Part shown: in pieces, positions 1 to 7,494 of the stretch
How positions within the stretch are numbered: the first letter of the stretch is position 1
How the letters are laid out: every line of letters begins with the position of its first letter
DNA from: SIG469 sp964541215
GTDB lineage: Bacteria; Bacillota; Clostridia; Oscillospirales; Oscillospiraceae
Reading direction: 5' to 3'
Assembly (NCBI GenBank): GCA_964541215.1
Contig: CAZIPP010000005.1
Location: forward strand, 1 to 35,300
Length of the DNA: 35,300 nt
The notes under the pieces: model-generated
What the model saw: only the letters and a program-made list of their open reading frames with translations
Told to the model about the DNA's origin: nothing
The model's database searches: none
Made by a program: the position numbers and the translations under genes

Positions 1-43
1 ACGTTTCTGGTGCTTTGTTTGTTCACGTTGTTTAATTTACAAG

Positions 44-415
44 GTGCATCCCGCTCTCGAGCGGAGCTTTAATGTAACATATTTTCAGTCACATGTCAAG
101 CACTTTTTTCAAATTCTTTCAAGCTTTCGCTTTTTAAGAACTCTTTCGGTCTTTTCAGACGCGAAGCGTATCTTATCACAGATGTTCGCGTTTGTCAAGA
201 ACTTTTTTCAAGTTCTTATAAAGTTTTTTGCTTTTGGAATTTTGTTTTGCGTCTCTCTCAAGGCGCGAGGAGCATTTTACCATGCTTCAAACCGTTTGTC
301 AAGTACTTTTTCAAGTTTTTTGATTTTCGGTTTTTCTCGTTCCGTCTCTCGGAGACAGCTTGCCTATAATAGCTCATGGTTATGTATTTGTCAAGCACTT
401 TTTTCAAAAACTTGC
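44..415. repeat. Degenerate tandem repeat, about 100-base units
   Basis: Four copies of a core TGTCAAG-n-ACTTTTTTCAA begin at 94, 193, 297 and 389, so the spacing is 99, 104 and 92 bases. The third copy has one T fewer. Each core is preceded by about 25-35 AT-rich bases and, before that, a short GC-rich inverted-repeat-like stretch (near 50-66, 159-170, 250-270 and 341-360). The stretch holds no convincing gene: the reading frame at 44-457 has no ribosome site and follows the repeats. The units are too divergent to be CRISPR repeats. Function is unknown. The last unit directly abuts the metA promoter. Confidence 0.7.
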
Positions 416-440
416 ACTTTTTATTTTGCTGTGCTAATAT
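412..440 (+). promoter_or_regulatory. metA promoter (sigma-A, extended -10)
   Basis: TTGCAC at 412-417, a 17-base spacer, then TAATAT at 435-440 preceded by TGC (extended -10). The expected transcript starts near 447, leaving a leader of only about 26 bases. There is therefore no room for a SAM riboswitch or T-box in front of metA from this promoter. Confidence 0.7.
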
Positions 441-472
441 ACCCATACCATATGTAATTAAGGAGCAATCAA

Positions 473-1387
473 ATGCCAATCAAGATACCTGATCTTCTTC
501 CTGCAACTTCTGTGCTGGAAAGCGAAAACATATTTGTTATGACCGAGCTCCGTGCTCTGCGTCAGGACATCAGACCCCTTCGTCTTCTCGTCCTTAACCT
601 GATGCCTACTAAAATCGTTACCGAGACTCAGCTGCTTCGCAAGCTTTCAAATACTCCTTTGCAGATAGAGATCGAGCTTCTTCGCACTTTGAGCCATGTT
701 TCAAAGAATACTGTTGATGAACATCTTGAATCCTTCTATACCAGCTTTGACAAAGTAAAGGACAAACGCTACGATGGTATGATAATCACCGGCGCTCCCG
801 TTGAGAATCTCGATTTCAATGATGTTGATTATTGGGACGAGCTTTGCGAGATAATGGAATGGAGCAAAACCAATGTTTACTCCACCCTGCACATCTGTTG
901 GGGAGCTCAGGCAGCACTTAATTATCATTACAACATCCCCAAGTTCCAGCTCGAGCAGAAGATGTTTGGCGTATATCCTCATTATACACTTGATAAGAAG
1001 CTTCCTCTGTTCCGTGGCTTTGACGAGATATTCTTTGTTCCTCACTCCCGCCACACAGAGGTCCACACCGAAGATATCGCCGCCTGTCCCGATTTGAAAA
1101 TAATCTCTCTTTCTGAAGAAGCCGGTGTTTTTGGCGTTATGAGCAAAAATGAACGTCAGATCTTTATAATGGGTCACCCTGAATATGACGCCGATACACT
1201 TGCGGCGGAATACTTTCGTGACATCAACAAGGGTTTGGACATTGCCGTTCCGAAAAACTACTTTCCAAATGACGACCCAACTCTTCCCCCTGTTGTGACC
1301 TGGCGTGCTCACGGTCAGCTTCTTTATGGCAACTGGCTCAACTACTATGTATACCAGACTACTCCCTACGACCTTGTTGAGCTGTAA
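473..1387 (+). CDS. metAA: Homoserine O-acetyltransferase (MetA family)
   Basis: Activates homoserine by acylation in the first committed step of methionine synthesis in the cytosol. The 304-residue length matches the MetA family. The nucleophile Cys142 lies in HICWGAQAALNYHY, and His235 and Glu237 lie in MGHPEYD, the expected catalytic set. Residue 111 is Glu (TGAPVEN). In characterised MetA proteins Glu at 111 goes with acetyl-CoA and Gly with succinyl-CoA, so acetyltransferase activity is predicted. ATG at 473 follows AGGAG with a 7-base gap. The gene stands alone between its own promoter and a strong hairpin terminator. Family assignment is secure; acyl donor is inferred from one residue. 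Confidence 0.95.
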   Translation: MPIKIPDLLPATSVLESENIFVMTELRALRQDIRPLRLLVLNLMPTKIVTETQLLRKLSNTPLQIEIELLRTLSHVSKNTVDEHLESFYTSFDKVKDKRYDGMIITGAPVENLDFNDVDYWDELCEIMEWSKTNVYSTLHICWGAQAALNYHYNIPKFQLEQKMFGVYPHYTLDKKLPLFRGFDEIFFVPHSRHTEVHTEDIAACPDLKIISLSEEAGVFGVMSKNERQIFIMGHPEYDADTLAAEYFRDINKGLDIAVPKNYFPNDDPTLPPVVTWRAHGQLLYGNWLNYYVYQTTPYDLVEL

Positions 1388-1404
1388 TACGATAAATAAT
1401 ATTT

Positions 1405-1456
1405 ACGTGCTGCAGATGAAGCCATTCATTTGCAGCACGTTCCTTTTATCTTTTTT
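1405..1456 (+). terminator. Terminator of metA, possibly bidirectional
   Basis: Long hairpin 1405-1440: ACGTGCTGCA pairs with TGCAGCACGT, extended by ATGAA/TTCAT around a short loop. A T-rich run (1441-1456) follows on the plus strand. That run overlaps the last codons of dpaB on the other strand. Reading leftward the hairpin is followed by AAATATTATTTA, so it may also end the dpaAB transcript, less strongly. Confidence 0.85.
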
Positions 1457-2036
1457 CAAGCAAAACAGGTTGTATCTGCCGGTTCAGCAGCGCAAGCTCA
1501 ACAGTATCTATGACCTTATCCATATCTGCCAGCAGTGAATTTGGTTTGCCAACAGGGTCATCCTGATAAAACGGGACAAAGAATATGTGTTTTCTTGCCA
1601 GCAGCGTTCCTATATTACCGGCATTGGCTCCCAATCCATCGTTGGTAGAGACCGCAATAACCACCGGACGTCCGTTCCGAAGATGGGATTTAACCGCCAT
1701 GGTCACCGGAGTATCCGCAATGCCTGCTGCCATTTTGGCTATGGTATTGCCTGTTGCCGGTGCAATGACCAATACATCCAACAGTTTTTGAGGACCGATA
1801 GGCTCCACTTCGCTGATGGTTGCCATCAATGGTTTGCCACAGATGTTTTTAATTTTCTCTTTGAAGTCTTCCGCTTTTCCGAACCTTGTGTCGCAGGTCT
1901 GGCTTATATCAGACATTATCGGCTGAATGGGACCAAAATGCTCACGCAGTCTTTCCAACATCGGCAAGGTCTTTCCATATGTACAAAAGGAACCGCATAA
2001 AGCAGCACCTACAGATATGTTCTCCACAGCATCCAA
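1446..2036 (-). CDS. dpaB: Dipicolinate synthase subunit B
   Basis: Flavoprotein-like subunit of the enzyme that makes dipicolinic acid from dihydrodipicolinate in the mother cell of sporulating cells; the product accumulates in the spore core with calcium. About 196 residues, the usual length. It has the flavoprotein-type GAALCGSFCTYGK start, an internal TCDTRFGKAEDF and VIAPATGNTIAKMA, all typical of DpaB/SpoVFB. The first good initiation codon is TTG at 2036, only 5 bases after the dpaA stop, with AAAGG just in front. In-frame upstream codons (CTG-TCA-CTG-AAA-GGA) encode LSLKG, which resembles the family N-terminus, so the true start could lie a few codons upstream, overlapping dpaA. It is the second gene of a dpaA-dpaB pair and ends against the metA terminator. 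Confidence 0.92.
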   Translation of the reverse strand: MDAVENISVGAALCGSFCTYGKTLPMLERLREHFGPIQPIMSDISQTCDTRFGKAEDFKEKIKNICGKPLMATISEVEPIGPQKLLDVLVIAPATGNTIAKMAAGIADTPVTMAVKSHLRNGRPVVIAVSTNDGLGANAGNIGTLLARKHIFFVPFYQDDPVGKPNSLLADMDKVIDTVELALLNRQIQPVLLEKR

Positions 2037-2041
2037 TCCTT

Positions 2042-2911
2042 TCAGTGACAGAGTTCGGCCGATTCTGTCAGGATCCTCTCTATCACTTTTTTTAGATTTC
2101 CGGCAGAGGTGACCGGTGCGACCTTTCCTGGCAGCGACAATGCGTGTATCGGCTTTATCCCCAGTTTTTCAGCCGCAGCTTCATCAAATCCTCCGGGCAA
2201 AGAAGCCAGATCTATGCATGGGCATGACTTTTCAACCTGACCAAGGACCTGTTCATCAAAAATCATTTCCGGTACTGTATTGAATATTATGTCACTTCCA
2301 TGAACCAGATACTTCAATCTCGCTGTATCCTCCGTCTTTACTCCAAAGGATTCGCAGAATGCTGCATCTGCCGCTTTGCGTACAGTAACGGTAACATCAG
2401 CACCCAACAAATGAAGTCTCATTGCAAGCTGCTTCCCTATCCTTCCGGCGCCGACTACAAGGCAGGTGCTTCCGGCAATCGTCACCGGCAGCTGCTCCAT
2501 TGCTATCTGAATAGCTCCTTCCGCGGTAGGCACAGCATTGGCTATATTGAAATCTTCCCGCGCAAGTATGTCCGATGTCCGGCACCCCCGCTCTGCAGCT
2601 TTTGATTCAAAACCTTCACCTAATCTTCCACCAACTACCAGCATCCCCGGTTCAAGACACTCCAACAATTCTTTTGATGAAATTCTTTCATCACTGCACT
2701 GTGTCACCAAATGACCGTCTGTTGTGAAAGAAGGTGCGGGAAGGATCACACAATCAGAGACTCTGACTGCGTTTTTATAGTCCATGCATTTATCTTTATA
2801 TTCCTGTTCTTTCTCAAACGCTGCAATGTTGACTCTGTTTCCGTCCTGCCTGAGCATCTCTGCCAGTCTGAGCTGACGGACATCTCCGCCCACCACGGCA
2901 AATGTAACCAT
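2042..2911 (-). CDS. dpaA: Dipicolinate synthase subunit A
   Basis: NAD(P)-binding subunit of dipicolinate synthase, acting with the adjacent DpaB in the sporulating mother cell. The protein starts with VTFAVVGGDVRQLRLAEML, a DpaA hallmark, and has a central Rossmann motif LVVGAGRIGKQLAMRL (about residues 155-170 of 289). I chose ATG at 2911 because it follows GGGAGAGGTGAT and matches the family start; the longer frame to 2992 adds 27 residues with no family resemblance. Presence of dpaAB implies the organism can form DPA-loaded spores. Regulation is expected to be sporulation-specific; a candidate mother-cell promoter lies just upstream. Confidence 0.94.
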   Translation of the reverse strand: MVTFAVVGGDVRQLRLAEMLRQDGNRVNIAAFEKEQEYKDKCMDYKNAVRVSDCVILPAPSFTTDGHLVTQCSDERISSKELLECLEPGMLVVGGRLGEGFESKAAERGCRTSDILAREDFNIANAVPTAEGAIQIAMEQLPVTIAGSTCLVVGAGRIGKQLAMRLHLLGADVTVTVRKAADAAFCESFGVKTEDTARLKYLVHGSDIIFNTVPEMIFDEQVLGQVEKSCPCIDLASLPGGFDEAAAEKLGIKPIHALSLPGKVAPVTSAGNLKKVIERILTESAELCH

Positions 2912-2934
2912 TGATATCACCTCTCCCTTCCTTC

Positions 2935-2961
2935 CAATATATGTCACCGCAAAGGAATTGT
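2935..2961 (-). promoter_or_regulatory. Candidate sigma-K-type promoter of dpaAB
   Basis: On the minus strand CATATATTG (2935-2943) fits the sigma-K -10 consensus CATAnnnTA except at the last base. It is preceded, after 16 bases, by AC at 2960-2961. The B. subtilis consensus is AC, about 16-17 bases, CATAnnnTA. The short motif makes chance matches likely; position and the gene's known sporulation role raise the plausibility. Confidence 0.35.
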
Positions 2962-3037
2962 GAGGCTGTCTTTCACTCATTCTCCCATACATTATAATAT
3001 ATTACTCTTGCAGATTATGTTTACTTTAAAGAAATAT

Positions 3038-3071
3038 GTAAAAAGGAGGTCATCCAGTCAGATGACCTCCT
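3038..3071 (-). terminator. Terminator of tyrS
   Basis: Perfect 11-base stem AGGAGGTCATC (3044-3054) with GATGACCTCCT (3061-3071), loop CAGTCA. On the minus strand it is followed by TTTTTACAT. It lies about 20 bases after the tyrS stop. A separate 16-base AT palindrome (3072-3087) sits between stop and hairpin. Confidence 0.85.
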
Positions 3072-3091
3072 ACATTATATATAATGTATAT

Positions 3092-4312
3092 TTACATTGT
3101 AGCCTTATGATAGACCTTTTTGCCTTTTTTGATCTTCAGACCTTCCTTGAGAGCTGCGCAATCATAGCAGGCTCCGATGTCTGCAACCTTGTTGTCGTTA
3201 ACTTCAACACCACCCTGCTGAACAAGACGACGTGCTTCACTCTTGGAAGCAACGAGACCGCATTTGACCATCAGATCAAGAATGTTGATAGCGCCATCTG
3301 TAAGGTCACCATCACAAAGCTCGGTGCAGGGCATATTATCAAGATCGCCGCCGGTGCTGAACAAAGCTCTTGCAGTTGCCTGAGCCTTTTCTGCTTCTTC
3401 TTCACTGTGGACCATCTTGGTCAGCTCGTATGCCAGGATCTCCTTTGCGGTGTTGAGCTGAGAACCTTCCCATGCTGCCATTTCATCTATCTGTTCAAGA
3501 GGCAGGAAAGTGAGCATACGCAGACACTTGATAACGTCAGCGTCGCCAACGTTACGCCAGTACTGATAGAAGTCGTAGGGGCTTGTCTTGTTGGGATCAA
3601 GCCAGACGGCATTGCCGGCAGTCTTGCCCATCTTGTTGCCCTGAGAGTCGGTAAGCAGAGTGATGGTCATGGCGTATGCGTCCTTGCCCAGCTTACGGCG
3701 AATAAGTTCAGTACCGCCCAGCATGTTGGACCACTGGTCATCTCCGCCGAACTGCATATTGCAGCCGATGGTCTGGAACATATGATAGAAGTCATAGCTC
3801 TGCATTATCATGTAGTTGAACTCCAGGAAGGACAGACCTTTTTCCATTCGGTTCTTGTAGCACTCAGCACGAAGCATATTGTTGACAGAGAAACAGGCGC
3901 CGACTTCACGGAGCATATCAACATAGTTCAGATCCAGCAGCCAATCGGCATTGTTTACCATCAAAGCCTTGCCGTCGCTGAAATCGATGAATTTTTCCAT
4001 CTGGCGTTTGAAGCATTCGGCATTGTGGTCGATGTCTTCTTTGGTCAGCATTTTTCGCATATCGGTACGTCCGGAGGGGTCACCAATCATGGTTGTGCCG
4101 CCGCCAATAAGTGCAACAGGTTTGTTGCCTGCCATTTGCAGTCTCTTCATAAGAGTAAGCGCCATAAAATGACCGGCGGTCAGGCTGTCTGCGGTGCAGT
4201 CGAAACCGATATAGAAAGTTGCTTTGCCGCTGTTTATAAGTTCCTTTATTTCTTCTTCGTCGGTAACCTGGGCTATCAAGCCTCTGGCTTGCAGTTCTTC
4301 ATAAATAGTCAT
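3092..4312 (-). CDS. tyrS: Tyrosyl-tRNA synthetase
   Basis: Charges tRNA-Tyr with tyrosine in the cytosol. It is 406 residues, normal for bacterial class I TyrRS. The GFDCTADSLTAGHFMAL segment (about residues 37-53) holds the HIGH-equivalent as TAGH, with the first His replaced. GGGTTMIGDPSGRTDMR follows, and the KMSKS-equivalent is KMGKT near residue 228. An S4-like RNA-binding domain closes the protein (EARRLVQQGGVEVNDNKV). Start ATG at 4312 follows AAGGAG. A T-box leader with a Tyr specifier codon lies upstream and independently confirms the amino acid. The gene is monocistronic between its leader and a hairpin terminator. Confidence 0.96.
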   Translation of the reverse strand: MTIYEELQARGLIAQVTDEEEIKELINSGKATFYIGFDCTADSLTAGHFMALTLMKRLQMAGNKPVALIGGGTTMIGDPSGRTDMRKMLTKEDIDHNAECFKRQMEKFIDFSDGKALMVNNADWLLDLNYVDMLREVGACFSVNNMLRAECYKNRMEKGLSFLEFNYMIMQSYDFYHMFQTIGCNMQFGGDDQWSNMLGGTELIRRKLGKDAYAMTITLLTDSQGNKMGKTAGNAVWLDPNKTSPYDFYQYWRNVGDADVIKCLRMLTFLPLEQIDEMAAWEGSQLNTAKEILAYELTKMVHSEEEAEKAQATARALFSTGGDLDNMPCTELCDGDLTDGAINILDLMVKCGLVASKSEARRLVQQGGVEVNDNKVADIGACYDCAALKEGLKIKKGKKVYHKATM

Positions 4313-4330
4313 TTGAATCTATCTCCTTAA

Positions 4331-4529
4331 AATAATTACAAATTGATTGAGGTTGCGAACAGGCAATCTCTGAAAGTTCTTTTTTGATGATTTGGACGAG
4401 AGATTTTGTGTCAAATCAAGATGCAAAAACTTCGGAATACTTGGTGTATTTCGTGGTTTTTGCAGCGCCGAGTTGGCGCAAAAGATCCGACCAAATCGCA
4501 AAAGGAGAGCTTTTAGTGGTTGCCATTAC
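4331..4529 (-). other. Structured leader stretch between T-box and tyrS
   Basis: About 200 transcribed bases separate the T-box terminator from the tyrS ribosome site. No convincing gene: a 60-codon minus-strand frame (4319-4501) lacks a ribosome site. Visible foldback elements are CGGAATAC/GTATTTCG (about 4433-4453), GCGCC/GGCGC (about 4464-4479) and an imperfect ATTTGGAC/GTGTCAAAT pair (about 4389-4416). It could be a small dispersed repeat inserted in the leader or a second regulatory RNA; I cannot tell which from one copy. Confidence 0.4.
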
Positions 4530-4777
4530 AAAAAAGCCCTCTGTCCTTTCGGACAGAGGGCGAATTATCGCGGTACCACCTCTGGTTGGTGCTCAGTGCG
4601 CAGTGTGCGCGGCGCTGTATCGGGCGCTCCCGTCGAAAACTACTCTCTTACGATTTCACCTTCGCTGCTCAAAGCTGTATTCACACGAAACTTCCGACCC
4701 TTTCTCACCGACCAAGGGTTCTCTGAACGGTACATCCCGCGTTACTTGTGCCTGTCATCACATTAAATATTAACAAC
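4530..4777 (-). promoter_or_regulatory. Tyr-specific T-box riboswitch
   Basis: Leader RNA that senses uncharged tRNA-Tyr. On the minus strand the canonical T-box AGAGGTGGTACCGCG lies at 4583-4569. Its TGGT bulge would pair with the ACCA end of a tRNA with discriminator A, as in tRNA-Tyr. The specifier loop reads GTGTGAATACAGC, giving codon UAC (4679-4677). A Stem I region with CAGAGAACC and GGTCGGTGAG lies upstream. The intrinsic terminator is a 10-base stem CCCTCTGTCC/GGACAGAGGG with a GAAA loop (4537-4560) followed by CTTTTTTG. Every expected part is present. Confidence 0.95.
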
Positions 4778-4783
4778 GGATGG

Positions 4784-4812
4784 ATAATAACAGAATAAAC
4801 CTGTTTTGTCAA
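4784..4812 (-). promoter_or_regulatory. Sigma-A promoter of the tyrS T-box transcript
   Basis: On the minus strand a perfect TTGACA (4807-4812), a 17-base spacer, and TATTAT (4784-4789). The start is expected near 4777. It sits only about 12 bases beyond the stop of the acetyltransferase gene, with no terminator in between. Transcripts from the upstream recN operon could thus run into the T-box and be filtered by it. Confidence 0.85.
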
Positions 4813-4823
4813 GCCTTGTTGAA

Positions 4824-5327
4824 TCAATCCAAAACTCTTGCCATCATATACATATCGGCATACTTCCCGTTTTTAATGGCGGCCTTTTTCATGGTGCCTT
4901 CTATTTCAAAGCCCAGCTTTTTATAAAGCCCCACAGCCTTTTCATTGTCACAAAAAACAGTCAGCTCAAGTCGGACAAGCCCAAGCCAGTTATCGGCAAT
5001 ATCCAGAAGGTTTTCCATAAGTGCTGTACCAACGCCCATACCGTGATAGTCACCATTTACCATGATGCCGATATAACCAACATGGCGCTGGCGATTATCC
5101 GAAACCGACAATCCTGCTGTACCTATGCATTTTTCTATACCGTCATCGAGCTCGATAACTGCTGCCAACTGATGGCGGGAGGATTCGATATTCTCAAGAC
5201 GTGAAATATTCTTTTCCAGAGTTTCCGATGGCATGGCTAAAGTGTTTTCAAATACTCCGGGCATACGCCGCAGTTCCCATATATCCTCGGCATCGTCAGC
5301 CAGGACGGGTCGGATAGTAAATTCCAT
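4824..5327 (-). CDS. GNAT N-acetyltransferase, AaaT/YhhY-like
   Basis: Probable acetyl-CoA-dependent N-acetyltransferase of 167 residues, a typical GNAT size. The acetyl-CoA loop is YHGMGVGTALM (about residues 94-104). The C-terminal half (DNWLGLVRLELTVF, DNEKAVGLYKKLGFEIEGT, then KKAAIKNGKYADMYMMARV) closely resembles what I recall of E. coli YhhY/AaaT, which acetylates L-phenylalanine and L-methionine; substrate here is not proven. Start ATG at 5327 is 4 bases after the recN stop and its ribosome site (AGGGGAT) lies inside the end of recN, so it is translated as the last gene of the nusB-recN operon. Confidence 0.85.
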   Translation of the reverse strand: MEFTIRPVLADDAEDIWELRRMPGVFENTLAMPSETLEKNISRLENIESSRHQLAAVIELDDGIEKCIGTAGLSVSDNRQRHVGYIGIMVNGDYHGMGVGTALMENLLDIADNWLGLVRLELTVFCDNEKAVGLYKKLGFEIEGTMKKAAIKNGKYADMYMMARVLD

Positions 5328-5331
5328 CGGC

Positions 5332-6990
5332 TTATCCCCTTTTCATCAGTTCTTCCGCGCTTTTCAGCGTGGTTTCTGTTATGACATCGCCACCGATCAG
5401 TCTGGCAAGCTCCATCTTGCGTCCTTCGGTTTCCAGCGGTGTCACCTGAGTGTATGTTCTGCCATCTTTTTCAGATTTCTCAATTGAAAAATGCAGATCT
5501 GCCCGGGCAGCTATCTGGGGAAGATGGGTAACACACAGCACCTGTTTACCGGTGGACACGGCTTTCAACTTCGCCGCAACTTTTGCCGCCGCCCGACCAC
5601 TGACACCCGCATCCACTTCGTCAAATATCAGTGTGGGAATGCCGTCGTTTTCAGCCAATACGTTTTTGATGGCCAGCATTATTCTCGACAGTTCACCGCC
5701 GGAAGCCACTTTGCTCATGGGTTTCAGGGCTTCGCCCACGTTGGCGGACATAAGAAATCGTACAGAATCAATGCCGGATGACATCAGTTCGGTCTCTTCG
5801 AATTCCGTTTCAAACTGCACCCTGGGCATATCCAGCTGGCTCAGTTCACTCATTATTCGTGTTTTTAAAAGCTCCGCTGCCTGCTTTCTGGAATCAGACA
5901 GTTTTTTTGCCTTTTCCATAGCCTCTGCCTGAAGGACTTTAAACTTCTTTTCCAGCTTCTTCAGCTCATCCTCAGCAAACTCTATGGTCTCCAGTTCTTT
6001 ACGACAGTTTTCAAGGTATTCCAACATTTCCTCAGTGGTGGAACCGTACTTCTTTTTCAGTTTGTGAAGCACATCCAGGCGGCTTTCCACCTCGTCCAGC
6101 TCATTTTCGGAAAAATCATACCCATCCCGAAGCATTCTTATCTCGTCAGCAAGGTCGTCTGCGGCAACGGCAAGCTCGTTTGTTCTGGTGTAAGCTTCTT
6201 CCAGTTCAGCAGAAATTGAAGAAACACTGCCCATTTCCTGCGCCGCCTGAGATAACAGTGACACAGCGCCATCGCTGTCATCACCACCAGAAAGTGCATA
6301 ATATGCCTCCTGCAGCGCATCCATCAGCTTGCCGGCACTTCTCAGCAGCTTTCTTCTTGCAGCCAGTTCTTCGTCTTCACCGGGCTTCAGGTTCGCGCTC
6401 TCAAGCTGCGATATCTGATAAGTCAGATTATCGATCCGGCGTTCTTTCTCGCTTTCATCCATTCTCAGCTTGTCCATTTTGCGCCGAAGTTCACTCAACC
6501 CCTCAAAGCTCGTTTTGTAATCTTCAATAAGCTTATCATGGGCGGCAAAGCCATCAAGTATGGAAAGATGATTCTGTTCATCGAAAAGCTGCTGAGAGTC
6601 GTGCTGTCCGTAAATAGCCATCAGACTCTCTCCAAGCTGACGCAGCATACCCACAGTTACTGCACGGCCGTTTACACGGCAGGTACCGCGACCATCCGCA
6701 GATATCTCACGCAGTATCTGAAGCTCTCCGCTGTCGTCAAATGGAATAAGGTTATCATCGAACCATTGGTGACGGGAGATATCCTCAAAAACAGCGCTCA
6801 CCTGAGCGCGATCCGCACCTGTTCTGATAAGGTCACGGGAAGTACGCATACCAAGCACAGCAGATATGGAATCTATAACGATAGATTTACCTGCGCCGGT
6901 CTCACCGGTAAGCACGTTGAAACCCGGTCCGAAACCAATATCCGCACTTTCGATAACGGCAATGTTTTCAATGTGCAGGGATGACAGCAT
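5332..6990 (-). CDS. recN: DNA repair protein RecN
   Basis: SMC-like ATPase recruited early to DNA double-strand breaks in recombinational repair. It is 552 residues, as expected. Walker A GETGAGKS is at residues 29-36. A long coiled-coil (about 150-370) is rich in Glu, Lys and Leu. The ABC signature VASGGELSRIMLAI and Walker B TLIFDEVDAGVSG are near the C-terminus. ATG at 6990 is preferred over the in-frame GTG at 6999 because AAAGGA (7001-7006) is 10 bases upstream of the ATG but abuts the GTG. It follows argR as in B. subtilis, but spoIVB and spo0A, which come next there, are replaced by an acetyltransferase and tyrS. Confidence 0.96.
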   Translation of the reverse strand: MLSSLHIENIAVIESADIGFGPGFNVLTGETGAGKSIVIDSISAVLGMRTSRDLIRTGADRAQVSAVFEDISRHQWFDDNLIPFDDSGELQILREISADGRGTCRVNGRAVTVGMLRQLGESLMAIYGQHDSQQLFDEQNHLSILDGFAAHDKLIEDYKTSFEGLSELRRKMDKLRMDESEKERRIDNLTYQISQLESANLKPGEDEELAARRKLLRSAGKLMDALQEAYYALSGGDDSDGAVSLLSQAAQEMGSVSSISAELEEAYTRTNELAVAADDLADEIRMLRDGYDFSENELDEVESRLDVLHKLKKKYGSTTEEMLEYLENCRKELETIEFAEDELKKLEKKFKVLQAEAMEKAKKLSDSRKQAAELLKTRIMSELSQLDMPRVQFETEFEETELMSSGIDSVRFLMSANVGEALKPMSKVASGGELSRIMLAIKNVLAENDGIPTLIFDEVDAGVSGRAAAKVAAKLKAVSTGKQVLCVTHLPQIAARADLHFSIEKSEKDGRTYTQVTPLETEGRKMELARLIGGDVITETTLKSAEELMKRG

Positions 6991-7024
6991 ACTTTCCACT
7001 TCCTTTCTTTTCTTTTTATACTTC

Positions 7025-7477
7025 TCAGTTTACCATTTTCTTAAGCTCAAGGCAGAAATTAGCCGCTGCCACATTGTCAGACATGACCAACAGGCAGGTA
7101 TCATCGCCGGCAAGTGTTCCGATAATGTGAGGAATGTTCATGGAATCGATGGCGGAACAAGCAGCGGATGCCAAGCCCGGCAGCGTTTTAAGAACAACAA
7201 GATTCTGAGCGCTGTCGTAAGAAGTGACACATTCACGGAAAATGGTATTGAGTCGGGTGATAAATGTGCTGGCAGCATCTTTTGCAGTTGTAGTATATCT
7301 GTAAGTTCCCATGGATGTCAGTTCTTTGACCATTCGCAGCTCTTTTATATCTCTGGAAATGGTAGCCTGAGTGCTTTTGAATCCGCACTTGCTCAGCTGT
7401 TCCAGGAGCTGTTCCTGTGTTTCAATATCCATAGTTTCTATTATCTCTAATATTTTGGCCTGTCTTTGGGTTTTCAT
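7025..7477 (-). CDS. argR: Arginine repressor ArgR/AhrC
   Basis: Hexameric arginine-dependent transcription regulator of arginine synthesis and breakdown. 150 residues from the ATG at 7477, the usual size. The N-terminal winged helix contains FKSTQATISRDIKELRMVKE (about 32-51), diagnostic of ArgR. The C-terminal oligomerisation and arginine-binding domain has GLASAACSAIDS and IIGTLAGDDTCLLV, with the conserved GTxAGDDT. A longer frame starts at TTG 7498 overlapping the nadK stop, but AAAGGA lies downstream of that TTG, so the ATG at 7477 (AAAGGA 12 bases upstream) is preferred. Lies between nadK and recN. Confidence 0.94.
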   Translation of the reverse strand: MKTQRQAKILEIIETMDIETQEQLLEQLSKCGFKSTQATISRDIKELRMVKELTSMGTYRYTTTAKDAASTFITRLNTIFRECVTSYDSAQNLVVLKTLPGLASAACSAIDSMNIPHIIGTLAGDDTCLLVMSDNVAAANFCLELKKMVN

Positions 7478-7494
7478 CAATAAAACCGTTCCTT

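Noticed and set aside
94..415. Possible CRISPR array
   Set aside because: The shared core is only about 18 bases and imperfect, spacing is about 100 bases, flanks are themselves related, and no cas gene is present.
44..457. Open frame of 137 codons over the repeat region
   Set aside because: Phe/Ser-rich translation follows the repeated AT-rich units, no ribosome site, no family resemblance, and it runs through the metA promoter.
440..472. SAM riboswitch or T-box in front of metA
   Set aside because: The leader from the good promoter is only about 26 bases and shows no conserved aptamer motif.
2960..4330. Long plus-strand frame of 456 codons
   Set aside because: It is antisense to tyrS, whose product is unmistakable, and has no ribosome site.
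4319..4501. Possible 60-codon leader peptide before tyrS
   Set aside because: No ribosome site at its start, no recognisable features, and T-box regulation does not need a leader peptide.
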